NCBI GenBank assembly: GCA_037447655.1
Contig: JBBHKE010002612.1
Span: 149,445-213,444 of the forward strand
Direction: 5' to 3'
From: Zygnema cylindricum
Lineage: Eukaryota > Streptophyta > Zygnematophyceae > Zygnematales > Zygnemataceae
Length of the DNA: 64,000 bases
Of this stretch, positions 44,801-56,347 are shown piece after piece. A program made the position numbers and the translations under genes. The notes under the pieces were generated by a model. The model had not been told where the DNA came from and ran no database searches. It worked only from the letters and a program-made list of their open reading frames with translations. The first letter of the stretch is position 1; every line of letters begins with the position of its first letter.

Positions 44801-45802
44801 GTTATCTAAATTCCATAAACTGTTAGCGGTAATAGGAATTGATATCTATATTACACAAACTGTTAGCTCTAACAAGAATTTTTATATAAATTACACAAAC
44901 TGTTAGCGCTAACAACAATTGTTATCTATATTACAGAAACTATTAGCGCTAACAGGAATTGTTATCTAAATTACACAAACTGTTACAACAAACAAGAATT
45001 GTTACCTAACTTACACAAACTGTTGGCGGTTACAAGAATTGTTACCTAACTTACACAAACTATTAGTGCTAACAAGAATTGTTAACTAATTTACAAAAAC
45101 TGTTAGCGCTAAAAAAAATCGTTACCTAACTTACAATATTTGTTAGCGCTAACAAGAATTGTCATCTAAATTACAAAAACTGTTAGCGCTAACAACAATT
45201 GTTACCTAACTTACACAAACTATTAGTGTATCAAAGTTGTTATCTAAATTACACAAACTTTTAGCGCTAACAAGAATTGTTATCTAAATTACAAATACTG
45301 TTAGCGCTAACAACAATTGTTACGTAACTTCAACAAACTATAAACGCTAACACTAATTGTTACCTAATTTACAAAAACTGTTAGCGCTAAAAAAAATTGT
45401 TACATAACTTGCACAAACTGTTAGTGCTAACAAAAATAGTTATCTAAATCACACAAACTATTAGCGCTAATAAGAATTGTTACCTAACTTACACAAACTG
45501 TTAGCGCTAACAGGAATTGGTACCTAACTTACACAAACTGTTAGCGCTAACACGAATCGTTATCTAAATTACACAAGCTGTTAGCGCTAACGAGAATTGT
45601 TACCTTTCTTACACAAATTGTTAGTGCTAACAAGAATTAATATGTAAAAAACACAAACTGTCAACACTAACAGGAATGGTTATCTAAATTACACAAATTG
45701 TTATTGCTAACAGGTATTGTTACATAACTTAGACAAACTACTAGCGCTAACAAATTTTGTTACCTAACTTACACAAACTGTTAGCGCCAATAGGAATTGT
45801 TG
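41874..45802 (+). repeat. 40-bp satellite array, about 98 copies
   Basis: Unit of 40 bp: GTTACCTAACTTACACAAAC followed by TGTTAGCGCTAACAAGAATT. TGTTAGCGCTAACA is a perfect 14-bp palindrome. Two subtypes are mixed: ACCTAACTTACAC and ATCTAAATTACAC, often alternating, giving an 80-bp higher-order pattern in places. Mutations are scattered, and several units show 1-3 bp indels. No unique spacers and no long ORFs. The array ends at 45802 where SINE-like sequence begins. Confidence 0.95.
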
Positions 45803-46314
45803 TTGGATTGGCACGTGAAGCCGGTCCAATACGGGGTAGAATATGGAATACCCATACTCGAGCCGCCCGTAATAAATGGGTACGGACCCACCAGTCTCTA
45901 CATCGAGCTGGTGGCACAGTGGTAGTGCGTTCGCAGCTGAAGTGAAAGGTCCCAGGTTCGAACCCTGGCCGACTCAATTTTCCCAAGTGTGGGACATGCC
46001 GAATCCCGGATTTCTAGGAAATCTAACATCTATCTGTTGTCCATAGCCATTTCTAGCCCTGGATTCACCCTCGGAAGCACCACAGACTACCCAAAAACAG
46101 CCTACTTTGAATCAACACAGAATTCTACAGAAATAACAAAACAAGCTGAAAATACATCAACAGATAGTATCTAGGCTTTGGAATAACCTCACAAAGTTTC
46201 AGACAAATATAATAAACAGAGCGATCACATCATCTAGTCAAAGCTGCAGAAAAACAGTCTGCCAGAACTTTTATAAAACAGACTAACTTCACAATGAAGT
46301 AAAACACAGACCAG
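45803..46314 (+). mobile_element. Possible tRNA-derived SINE around a tRNA-like head
   Basis: A complete tRNA-like segment (45905-45976) is followed by ~340 bp of unrelated, non-coding sequence up to the N gap; the 3' end is not visible. Head plus unrelated body is SINE architecture, but without a second copy, tail or target duplication it stays tentative. Confidence 0.4.
45905..45976 (+). tRNA. tRNA-like sequence (probable SINE head or tRNA pseudogene)
   Basis: Folds as a cloverleaf by hand: acceptor GAGCTGG/CCGACTC (one mismatch, one G-T), D arm GCAC-AGTGGTA-GTGC, anticodon arm TTCGC/GTGAA, T arm CCAGG-TTCGAAC-CCTGG. The A box (TGGCACAGTGG) and B box (GGTTCGAACCC) of a Pol III promoter are both well preserved. 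Position 33 of the anticodon loop is not T, so it is unlikely to be a working tRNA. Confidence 0.6.
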
Positions 46315-46324
46315 NNNNNNNNNN
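46315..46324. other. Assembly gap (10 N)
   Basis: Ten unresolved bases, probably a scaffold join of unknown true size beside the large satellite. Confidence 0.99.
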
Positions 46325-49300
46325 CTTTATGAAGGTGCTCGTCAGTCGGGGATTTCATTAGCAACTGTGGAGTGTAGGTTGTTTAGATTGGGTATTTGAT
46401 AAGCCCCATTTTACGGAGAACAACATATTTTATGTTTTAGATTCAGCATAAAGTCCATCAGTTGTTTTATACATAGTATGAAATGGAGATATTACTTAAC
46501 ACGTAACACCAAGTGTGGTTTAGTAAACAGACAAACACGCAATTAGTATTTCTTAACGAATGCCGATTTATAACTCATTAATGTTGTACTTGATACTCGT
46601 AAACTCCATTATTATAAACAAATTAATGTAAAAACGCCCTTTTCAAGTTTTGGCTGTTTTAAAATACGCTTTTTATGAAAATCGAGATTTGTCAAATGTT
46701 GGAACTTTTACATATTTTAATATTTTTCGCATAAAATTTTGTCGGTTTTGAACTTTTCCCGCAAAAATGTAATTAAACAAATATTATTACCTCAAATGCT
46801 CATAGTTCATGTTGTAATTACTCAATATTTAGCCGTAAGCAATTCTTTATGATTAACGCACAAACAGACAAATGATTTGGTGTGAACCACAATGCACAAT
46901 TCATTATAGAGGTAAAGTATGATACATATTTTGTTGACTACCTGAAATACGACTTAGATTTTGTATTTTATACAACAAGAGGCATTTTACCCCGAATAGT
47001 TTATGGGTTAGATTTGTTGGATGTGAGGTGTCAACGATTACTTTAGGGGCTGACTGCTCGTGGAAGTATTTCATACAGTTAATTATACATAACTTTTCTA
47101 CAATGTTACTTTTTTTAAGTCTTATGCGTAAATCATTAAGAAGTAAGAACGACAAAGCTACAACACTACAACCAACCATAACAAAATGTACCGAACCAAA
47201 CTTGCGCCATAGAAAACCAAGCTATGAAAATATTAAAAGTAAAACCTTATGTTTTTAGGCTCGGAGAAGCACTACCAGGGAATTATCAACACGTCGAAAA
47301 TCCATAAAAACAACGATCAAATGTTGATAAAAACTTACACTCAATGTAGAGCCGACGATAAAAGGTAACGTTAAAAGTTGGAGGGCTTCCGAATGACCTT
47401 TCATCAATATAATGGTGACCACAAGTTTGGTTAGACAATATTTTCAATAAAAAGAGGTTGACACGACGTTGTCAATACGATCCACGATGTCTGTCTCATC
47501 CGCCACCGAACAAATAAGGAGTAAGGGGAAAATGTGAGAAGTTGATGGGCTTATCAATGAGCAAGGGCAACAAAATGTCTGCAAAAAAGGTCATGTGATG
47601 ATTTCGGTTGTAGAGGAAAAATAAACCCATTCAAAATTAGTTGAGAAAAATAGGTTAGTAGTAAAAAAATCGAAGGCTCGCGCAAAAAATAAAATGAACA
47701 ATTTAACAAAGTATATTTGTAGGTTTCGAATAACAACATGTAATCCAACGCAGTAGAGGTGGTAGAACCATCTATGTTGATCACAATCCATTCGCAACGT
47801 AGATGTGAGACATCTTAAAATGTGTAAACTATGACCTCAAAAATATTTCGAGTCGTTGTTGTGTTGCGATAAGACAAAAGACCCTCATGAAACGAGGCTC
47901 AAGTTACATACGAGTGATAAGAGCCACCAAACAATATGATATTTTACCCATGGCCAAGGGGCACTCCCCCCCTATAATATTTCGGTAAGTCACTTCCACT
48001 AGACGAATCGACGTGCGAACATCATAAAATTTTTATCATATTTTCCAAGGCAATGAAAAGAAAGCTTAAAAAACCCACCCACGGTTTCAAACACCCACTC
48101 AAAAGGCACGACATTTTGAAACACTCATAAGTTGTGCAATAAACCCGTGTCGAAAGGTATTTTGTTAAACGCGCCATAATTAAAAAAATATAATAATCCA
48201 GAAGCTGAAATGTTTAGATGGAAGGCGGTAAAGTTGTGGAAGCCAAAAACATGAGCGCTTAAAAGAAAGTGACTAAGTGCCTTGATGATTAATGGGCGTT
48301 TCTACCGGCTCGAGGGAGCTTACCAACACGATTTGGAAAATCAACATGCGGATGACAATAACAACTCATAAAAACTAAAGTAAGGAAGATGATAAAGCAA
48401 TAGAGACATCAATTCTGTGTTCATTATAGAGGGTCCTCGAATGATATTTGACAAAAATGCCGACAACGTGCCGTATTCTCATAACTTTAACTATTGCTTT
48501 TAGTGGTTCGTAGGACAAGATTAAAAAGAAAAAAAATAAAAAAGAAACTTGTATAGGCAACCTCTATTGGGTCGTGTTTTTTGTCGATGTAGTTCACATG
48601 AGGGAACGGACGGTGGGAGAGGTGTTTTTTATATTACTGTACAAGGGGGGAAGGAATTATGATTTCGGTGACGCTTGGGAAATAGATGCCACGGGGCGCG
48701 ATAGGGGAATAAAAAGGAACGAAGGCTTTGCCAAGGTTGCCAAATTAATTCTTCGATAGTGTCGAGAGGGGGGGTGGCAAACGGGGGAAACAAACCACCA
48801 TCACGTAGCCAACTTTGGTGGCAAAATTAATGTGAGAGCCATAGACCCAAAGTTAAAATACCGAGATTATAAATAATATTGTTGCTTATTGGAAAAGTTA
48901 AAACGACCATTAGTTTTGAATGTAAAACATCGTTAAGGTGCACGTATGAGACTGTACTCATGATGATAAGATGTCACATGTTCTACTTGTGTAGTTAGTA
49001 ACCAGAATAAAGGTTTTGTAGTTGTACACGCAAGAAGTGCGATTGCTTTGTCCAACCCTTATGGTAGTTGTTTGTACGTGTCAATATGTGAATTGGTAGG
49101 TGCTATTTTTGCGCACAGTAACCGCTTTAAGCGGAAATTAATGTTTACTCTAATAATTCACAAAGTTGATGATGAACAAAATTTATCAAAGATTGGTCAA
49201 TCAAACGTTAAATTTATACACACTAACATCGACTTACTAGTTTTATCGTTTTTTTTATTTGAATAGAACGACACTCGACTGCGTTTTTTTTCCCGCAAAT

Positions 49301-49619
49301 TAGAAAATATCTACAACCGTACAAAATTACATTTATTTTCTTGCTTATCGAGCCATGTAAACCTCAGGGCGACCTTGTACATTGATATTGATTCGTGAAA
49401 TCGACGCTCATATTTGACTTTCGCTCGACAAAACCCATTCGTTTTCGATATAAAGGTAGGTAAAACGTCGTAATACATACAAAATAGAGGTGCAAGTGTT
49501 GTGACCTAATTAGCTGACACTTCTTCTTTTCGTCTGTATATATAATAGTACTAGCAATCTTGTAGCCCACATTGGATAAACAATTTTCTAGAGGAAAATG
49601 TATCACAATTTTTGAAAGA
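46325..49619. other. 3.3-kb interval with no recognised gene
   Basis: AT-rich with scattered short ORFs (the longest about 100 codons) that show no known motif on either strand. No tandem repeat stands out. It is the target of solo LTR S2. Confidence 0.4.
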
Positions 49620-49624
49620 CATGG

Positions 49625-50960
49625 TGAAATTCTATGGGCTCCATTGCCACACAGAATTCGCAGGTCCAAAGGAAGCTAATCTAGATAGTGCCGACTCCAA
49701 GTTTATATAAACCCAAATGATTGACCCTTTGACAATCAAAACCCCATGAAAGCTTCACCCCTGTGAAATAAGACTTTCTGTGTGCTCAGTTCCACCACAG
49801 AATGCAAAGTTAGAATATGTGATTTGGACACATTCACCCACTTTGACTTTCCCTTAGAAATGCAGCCACCGAAGCAGGCAAAAACTCTGACCGACTACAC
49901 CCCTGTGTAGCTTGGACTCCCCTGAGTCCGGAGCAAAAAGAATCACTGAATTTGGTTAACTGAATTGATAGTTATGGCTGGCCAAAGTTTGCCATTTATA
50001 CAAGGTGCTCTCTGGGAGAGGCAGCTACCTACCAGAAATATTCTAAGTCCAAAACCCCTCTCTAAGCCCCCTAGTACTAAGGTACGAACCAATAACAAGA
50101 ATGTAAAGTACATAAAGGTACAGGTGCCGGTGTACCTTTTGTACGCCCATCGTACGACATGGCCAAAATGTCGACAAGTGCCATATCCAGATTTGTTCCT
50201 ACAATCCCCAGAATTCATGCTTCCAAATCTTATCCCTCCACGTGGCGCCAGGTCAGAAAAGCGGTACCGTACAGAAAGTACAAGCGCCGGAGTACTTTCT
50301 GTACGGATGTTGTACGATGATGCTTTAATGTGACATTTGTCACATCCGGATATGTTATGTTCCGTTCCGGAGATTTTGCAACCTGTAGGATTTCGCCACG
50401 TGTCATTGGGAGTGGTGACGTCCGCAAACGCCAAAAAACCTATTCCGCGATCTCGGCGTTTATTGCGGCCGTCCGATTTAAACCGGCATTCAATTTTAGC
50501 CGTCGAAAATTGGTGCCGGTATTTGTTTCGATAGGGAAACAAATGCGCGGTATTCGTTCCGTCCCCGTATCGTAATCCGTACTAAATAAAACTGTATCTA
50601 TGCACTTGAGTATCTATTTTCCGTTAATCGAATTAATCTACGTGTAACAATTTATATACTTAACAAACCCTACATAATCTAACACCATTCCTAGACTTAA
50701 CGGTTAGACCTCCGGCTACGGGTGACTTGACGGCTGGAAGGGACCAGGATCAATTCCTGGGTCCGTCAACATTCTTTTTAGTAAGTCTACATGTATCTAT
50801 ACCTGTCTCTCTGGAGAGCTTAGGTAGCCATGGCTCTAGCTCCCTTTCCAGCCTTCAGTGAATACAACAAGTGTGGGGGTTGGAGAAGGGAGTCAGAGGC
50901 AGACTGCTTCTACTCTTTTTCTATCCTTATAAAGACCTAGAAAATACTCAAATATCAACA
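49625..50960 (-). repeat. Solo LTR S2 (1336 bp), inverted relative to S1, CATGG duplication
   Basis: Minus strand starts TGTTGATATTTGAG and ends ATAGAATTTCA; flanks 49620-49624 and 50961-50965 are both CATGG. Homologous to S1 (22516-23757) along the full length, including TCTAGATTAGCTTCC, GAGAGGCAGCT and GACGGACCCAGGAATTGATC blocks. Its terminal reading frame is MEPIEF then exits the LTR. TATA box about 49998. No internal region. Confidence 0.92.
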
Positions 50961-51801
50961 CATGGATATTTGTTGTTGTAATATCCCATGTATATTACGC
51001 CTTCCGACATTTTTTTTTTTATAAAATTTTATAATTTAACAGTTTAGAACCAATATACTTTTTACATCATCAAAATTGAAGTAAGTCATTAATGACCAAA
51101 GACATAAATGATTCGATCGGGTGCACGAGAGAGGAAAGAGTAGGAAAAGCAAAAAGTAGGGTAGAGAGAGGTGCAAAGAGGTTAAACGAGAGCGGAGTAA
51201 AAAGTAAGAGGGGGAATGGGGAATAAAGAAGGATCAAGAAAAGGGGAAGAGGAGAGGGGGGAGGAGAAAAAGGTGAGGAGAGAGGAGGGATGAGGGAAGA
51301 GGGAAGAGAGAGGAGGGAGGAGGGAGAACGAAGATAGGAGGGGAGTATATGGAGGAAAAAAATGGATGGAAAGAGGAGGGAGAAGAGTAAAGGGAGGGGG
51401 AAAAAGAAAGGAGGAAGGAGGAAGGAGAAAAGAGGAGGTATAAGGCACAAATAAGAATGTGTGAGAGAAGAGGGACAAGCAAGGTATATGTCGGAAAGAT
51501 ATGTGAGAAGAAACTTAAAACATCGGAAGAAAGTTGGAGTAAGGACAAATGATAGAAGAGAGGAGTGCGATGGAGAAAGGTGAGGGAAGTGAGAAGAGGG
51601 TCGAGTAGAAAAATATAGATATTTTGGGGATAAAGTTAAATGGCGCATTAAACTAGAAGAGGTCAATTATAGGTGAAACAACGGTAATAATTCGATGGTT
51701 ACTCAATGGCAAAACGAGTTGTTGAGATGAATGAATTGTTAAGGCTAAATGTATTATTTTTTTCTTCAATATTTATTCGTAGTGGTTGATTTTGTGAGAT
51801 C
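50961..51801 (+). repeat. Polypurine tract (51120-51610) within unassigned spacer
   Basis: Nearly 490 bp of GA-rich sequence (GAGGAGAGAGGAGGGA words) on the plus strand. The minus-strand Leu/Ser/Pro ORFs (up to 198 codons) are its low-complexity translation. Flanking DNA is AT-rich without genes. Confidence 0.8.
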
Positions 51802-52511
51802 TGTTGAAGGTCATAGGCATTAAGACTCGGTTGTGATCCACTCCCACTAGGAGTCACACATGCACCAGCAGGAGTAGGTGGAGCACTAGGGCTAATAGGA
51901 GCACTTGCAATAGGAGCTGAGCCATTATCAGACATTTTAGCGGAAGCAAACCCAAAGAAATATGCCTAGAAGACTAGATCTATAGTGTAAGATATGTAAC
52001 TCCAAGTGAAAGAGGTATTTTAACCAAACAAACATGTACTACAAGCAAATTAGAGACATTAGTGCATAAAACACCTTAAACTGCACTCAGTGCTCTCATT
52101 TCCTTAACTCTTGTGTATAATGTACATTCCGTATCGAATTGATCAATCCTAATTGAACTAAATACTCAAAAGATCTCGAAAACATCTTAAAAGATCTAAA
52201 ATTATCTAAAAGATCTAGAAAACATCAAAAACGTATGTACATGGTTCACTAGACACCCTACTGACAACAATCTAAGTGTTTGGACCAGAATTGTCCACTA
52301 ACAATATCTATACCCTAAAAATCCGGATGATTCTTATCACGTCTACATTCATTGGCGGCCCTACACACTAATTAACTTAAAGATATCAATTCGTGTAGAT
52401 ACTACAAAAAATCTACACTAAATTTGGTCAATATTGAACAGTTCGTATTCTAAAAATATTCTAAGTCCTAGACTCAAATTTCTAAGACTTACTAAAGCTT
52501 ACTTTTCAATA
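51802..52511 (-). repeat. F1 3' LTR (710 bp)
   Basis: Minus strand TATTGAAAAGTAAGC to ATGACCTTCAACA. The first dinucleotide is TA, not TG. It includes the gag start codon and ~44 codons (51803-51935), so the truncated gag ORF left of this LTR is simply the LTR end, not a second element. Repeated AGATCTTTT words occur in the middle. Confidence 0.95.
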
Positions 52512-52526
52512 CTCCCCTTAAGCTTT
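52512..52526 (-). other. F1 polypurine tract
   Basis: Minus strand AAAGCTTAAGGGGAG directly before the 3' LTR; plus-strand priming site in reverse transcription. Confidence 0.85.
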
Positions 52527-52533
52527 AGAAGAC

Positions 52534-53641
52534 TTACTCACTTAGACCACATGCTTTTTTGCAATACTCCAATTTAGGAGCGGGAAGGGCTTTTGTCAAC
52601 ATATCCGCAACCATTTTCTCATCAGGCAAATAACAAAGTTTTACCACTTTTGCAAATACTTTCTCACGTACCAAATGTAGTCGAATGTCCATATGCTTAC
52701 TCTTAAAATGGTGACTTGGGTTTGTAGCCACAGAAATGGCTGCCTGATTGTCGCACCACATTACTTGTGTTCCGTGTTGTGTAAACCCCAATTCTTGAAG
52801 GAATGCTTTAATCCAAAGCAATTCCTTTAAGGCTGCGCTTGCAGCCATGTATTCGGCTTCCATAGTCGATTGTGCCGTGACTTTTTGAAGTTTACTACTC
52901 CAACTACAAGTTCCACTTCCAATCTGAATGACATACCCAGTTGTAGACTTCCTACTAGGCACTTCACCATAGCTAGCATCACTCCAAGTATTAATACTAA
53001 CCTTGTCCCCTCCCAAAGAAAGCCAAAGATTCCTAGTCCCGACAAGATATTTTAAGACCCTTTTTGCTGCCTCCCAATCTCTCTTTCGTGGATTTTGTAG
53101 ACTTCTACTCAACACACCAACAGCTGCAGCTATATCGGGCCTAGTGCAATTCATGAAGTAAATTAAACTTCCTACTACTTGCCTGTAGGGTACTTGGGAC
53201 ATAAATTTTTGCTCTTCTGCACTAAGTTCCTCATCTATTATGAATCCAAACTCATGCTCCATTCCTTCAAGTTTTTGCTTATACTCCATAGGTGTTGCAC
53301 AACCTTTGGCATCAGCCAAGCCAAATTTTTCCAACATGTTTCCTATTGCTTCTTTTTGAGTTAGCCTAATGATTCTCTTTTCTCTATCTCTTTCAACTTG
53401 TATTCCAAGAATGTATTTAGCCTCACCCAAATCCTTCATTTCAAATTTTGAATTAAGAGCGTGTTTTACTCTAGCAATTCCTTCTTTGTTCCTACTAATT
53501 AGCAGCAAATCATCAACATACACAGCAATGAATATCACCTCATCAAGATTATCACCACACATCACATATACTGAATGATCTGAGCTAATTCTAGTAAACC
53601 CTAATCCTGTCAAGAACTCATCTAACTTTCGGTTCCACTGC
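52534..53641 (-). pseudogene. pol: F1 RT C-terminal part and RNase H
   Basis: 359-codon ORF (53613-52534) plus the few codons after the frameshift. It carries IAVYVDDLLLISRN (catalytic Y-V-D-D intact, about residues 26-39), EMKDLGEAKYILGIQVERD, NCTRPDIAAAVGVLSRSL, and RNase H DASYGEVPSRKSTTGYV, STMEAEYMAA, CDNQAAIS, HHFKSKHMDIRLH and V-A-D-M-L-T-K-A near the end. It is uninterrupted to its natural stop. It is separated from the upstream RT half by one extra A in a run (about 53650). Confidence 0.9.
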
Positions 53642-55690
53642 CTAGGGGCCTGTTTTTAGGCCATACAATGACTTTAAAAGTCTGCACACAAGATTTTCTT
53701 TTCCTACTTCCTCATAACCCTCAGGTTGCTTCATATAAATGACCTCATCTAAATCACCATGCAAAAAGGCAGTTTTGACATCCATTTGGTGGATGTCATA
53801 ATCCTCTATAGCAGCTAATGTAAGTAAGATGCGGACAGATGGAAACCTTACAACCGGTGAAAATGTTTCTTCATAATCTATCCCCTCCTTTTGATTATAT
53901 CCCTTAGCAACCAAACGAGCCTTATACCTGTCTATGGTATTATCTGGGTTCAATTTTAACTTAAACACCCATTTACTTCCAATAGCTTTTCTTCCTGGAG
54001 GAAGTTCCACCAGATCCCAAGTTTGGGCCTCCATGATGGACTTCATTTCCTCATTGATGGCATCCGCCCAATGTTCCCATTCATTACTCGAAAGAGCTTC
54101 TTTCAATGTTAAAGGCTCTTCTATGTGTGCAGAATGAGCAAATGCTACATTTTCTCCCCTGAGTCGTGCACTTCGCCTCACTCCACCTGGAAATTCTGTC
54201 GCTGGTATAGATGGTTGGGTCCTCCTTCTTGATACATGTGATTCTTCTTGTGATTCAGTTTCAGCTTGAGGTAGAGGAGATTCTACAACTCTTTCGGGCA
54301 TAACACTTCCTGTTTCTGGTGGAGAAGATGATTCTAAGTCATTTTGACTTAAACTAGATGCATTTTCTACATTTTTCTTGAAAAACATAGGATTTTCCTC
54401 TAAAAAGATATAATCAACACTTCTATCTTTCTTTTCATCGCTACATTGACTAAATACATCTACTCCTCTTCCCTCATCCTTCACTATGATGTTTCTGGCT
54501 ACCACAACTCTATTTCTCTTAATGCCATATACTTTATAACCCTTGGCATGATCATCATACCCTAAAAATATACCTGGTATGCCTTTTGGCTCTAATTTCC
54601 ATTTTTGTGGATCATTATCTAGCAAGAATACCTTACTTCCAAACACTTTGAAGTGACTTACATCTGGTTTGTGTCCTGTCCACATTTCATAAGGAGTTTT
54701 ATCTTTTATTGCCCTTGTTTCTAGCCTATTTCTCACATAGGCTGCACAATGCATAGCCTCTGCCCAAAATTTGTAATCTATGTCCATATCAGCCATCATT
54801 GTCCTAGCACACTTTGATATGGTCCTATTCATCGTTTCTGAAACACCGTTTTGATTTACCATCTTTTCTAATCTATCATAATTCACATGTCCTAAACGTT
54901 TATGCCATAAATCACAATCACTGATTACACTTGAGTACATAACATCATTATCATTATCATTTGCAAGACTCAACCGATACAAATTGTTTCCACCAACAAA
55001 TCCCTCTGCAGCTATTTTCCCATTCTTACTCACTGTTTTCTTTCCATTCTCAGATATAGTTTTAAAACCTTTCTTTTCTACTACTGACGTAGAGAAAAAA
55101 ATTCTTTTAAAAACTGGGACATGCAACACATCCTCTAAAACCCTTTTCACAGGTTTTCCCTCTACATTCAACATAAGTGACACCCCCCCCTTTGCTTTTG
55201 ACTCAACAAAGGTATCATCACTAAAATAAATTTTGATGGGTGAAATAGATTGAATACTCTCAAATAGATGGCGATTGCGGCACATGTGGGCAGATGCGAC
55301 GTAGTCCATAATCCATTCGTCTTCCTCCACGCCTTCCGTTGCTTGTGCCATCGCAAAGAATTTCTTTTCACTGTTGTCGGGAAAGCTGCTTACATCCTCC
55401 TCCTTAAGTTCATTGAAAAGAGCAGTTGGTCGACCACCTGATTGAGAAGGAACCCGGCTTTCATCCCAACCAGAGCGAAAATTTCCTGTGGCTTTCGCTC
55501 TCTTGTAAGCATGACACATTCTGAACACATGCCCTTTTTCATCACAATAATAACAGGTTAATGGTGACCTTCTAGGACCACTACCTCTACCACTGCCACT
55601 GCTAATCTTAGAATCCGAAAACTGGTTAGCTAGTGCCTGAACAGACTTACTACTACCTCTTTGTGACATTTGGTTAGCTTCTTCACTCAA
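53642..55690 (-). pseudogene. pol: F1 gag C-end, protease, truncated integrase, RT N-part
   Basis: 682-codon ORF, in frame with gag upstream. CCHC knuckle CYYCDEKGHVFRMC (residues ~54-67); protease W-I-M-D-Y-V-A-S-A-H-M (D-S-G changed to D-Y-V); DLWHKRLGHVNYDRLEKMVNQ, then directly N-G-V-S-E-T-M-N-R-T: the HHCC cysteines and both catalytic Asp of integrase are deleted, in frame, at about 54855. Then FWAEAMHCAAYVRNRLE, GHKPDVSHFKVFGSKVFLLD, linker, and RT to Y-G-L-K where the frameshift occurs. Compared with copy G about 430 bp is missing. Confidence 0.9.
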
Positions 55691-55720
55691 AATAAGCTGA
55701 ATTGCTAATGCTATGTTCCA

Positions 55721-56347
55721 TTAACGCTGTGGAATATCCCTAAGCCTATCCATGGCTCCCTTATATTTATCGGGCAAAGTTCTCATCAACAACATAGCCT
55801 GCTGAGGTGGTGAAAAGTCCCCACCTGCACTAGTACTCTGAAGAAACAACCTTTTCATAGCATGACAATGATGTGACATACTACCTCCAGAATACTTAAA
55901 TTCAAAAATCTGAGTGGCTATGTTTGTCTGGATGGTAACATCTAGCTGAACATACATAGCACGTACACTAAACCAAACATCAGATGCTTTCTTCATCTCA
56001 AGATACGACATTACCAAATCTTTTGTCATAGACTGCTTCAAGACGTTGAGGCAATGGAGATTCTTCTTTCTCCAATCCGGCGCAGTCACATCCGCTGTTC
56101 CTTCCACAATGGGTGACAAGTCCCTCTCCTCGAAATATGAGCTCAACATATCTTCCCAATATAAGAAGTCAGTTCTGTCAAAAATAGGCAATTTGGGCGG
56201 TGGGCCCATAACCTGTTGAAGGTCATAGGCATTAAGACTCGGTTGTGATCCACTCCCACTAGGAGTCACACTTGCACCAGCAGGAGCAGGTGGAGCACTA
56301 GGGCTAATAGGAGCACTTGCAATAGGAGTTGAGCCATTATCAGACAT
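55721..56347 (-). pseudogene. gag: F1 gag (208 codons to a premature stop)
   Basis: Starts at ATG 56347 inside the 5' LTR; first ~44 residues (Ser/Pro/Ala-rich) are LTR-encoded, then Q-V-M-G-P-P is encoded by the PBS. The gag core follows (LYWEDMLSSYFEERDLSP, DWRKKNLHCLNVLKQ, FSVRAMYVQLDV, TQIFEFKYSGGSMSHH, SAGGDFSPPQQAMLLM). TAA at 55721-55723 stands where copy G has Gln (Q-W-N-I-A-L-A-I-Q), so it is a single nonsense mutation. Confidence 0.9.
56199..56213 (-). other. F1 primer-binding site (half-tRNA type)
   Basis: Minus strand G then GTTATGGGCCCACC directly after LTR end CAACA. Complementary to the anticodon stem-loop of plant initiator tRNA-Met (GGTGGGCCCATAACC). Lies inside the gag reading frame. 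Confidence 0.8.

Noticed and set aside
41874-45802. CRISPR-like array (regular palindromic repeats)
   Set aside because: The whole 40-bp unit is conserved, with no unique spacers, no cas genes and a plant context; it is a satellite.
45905-45976. Functional tRNA gene
   Set aside because: Acceptor mismatch, wrong base at anticodon-loop position 33, and an attached SINE-like body.
45747-45986. 79-codon minus ORF
   Set aside because: Antisense of the tRNA-like SINE head; the RPGFEPGT string is a typical tRNA B-box translation artefact.
46325-49619. Hidden host gene after the N gap
   Set aside because: No ORF with recognisable motif, no exon-like GC shift and no convincing splice pattern could be found by eye.
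51070-51666. 198-codon Ser/Leu/Pro ORF on the minus strand
   Set aside because: Translation of the 51.1-51.6 kb polypurine tract; no start context or domain.
51699-51935. Second, truncated gag gene next to the F1 element
   Set aside because: It is the part of gag encoded inside the 3' LTR; the frame runs into flanking DNA at 51801.
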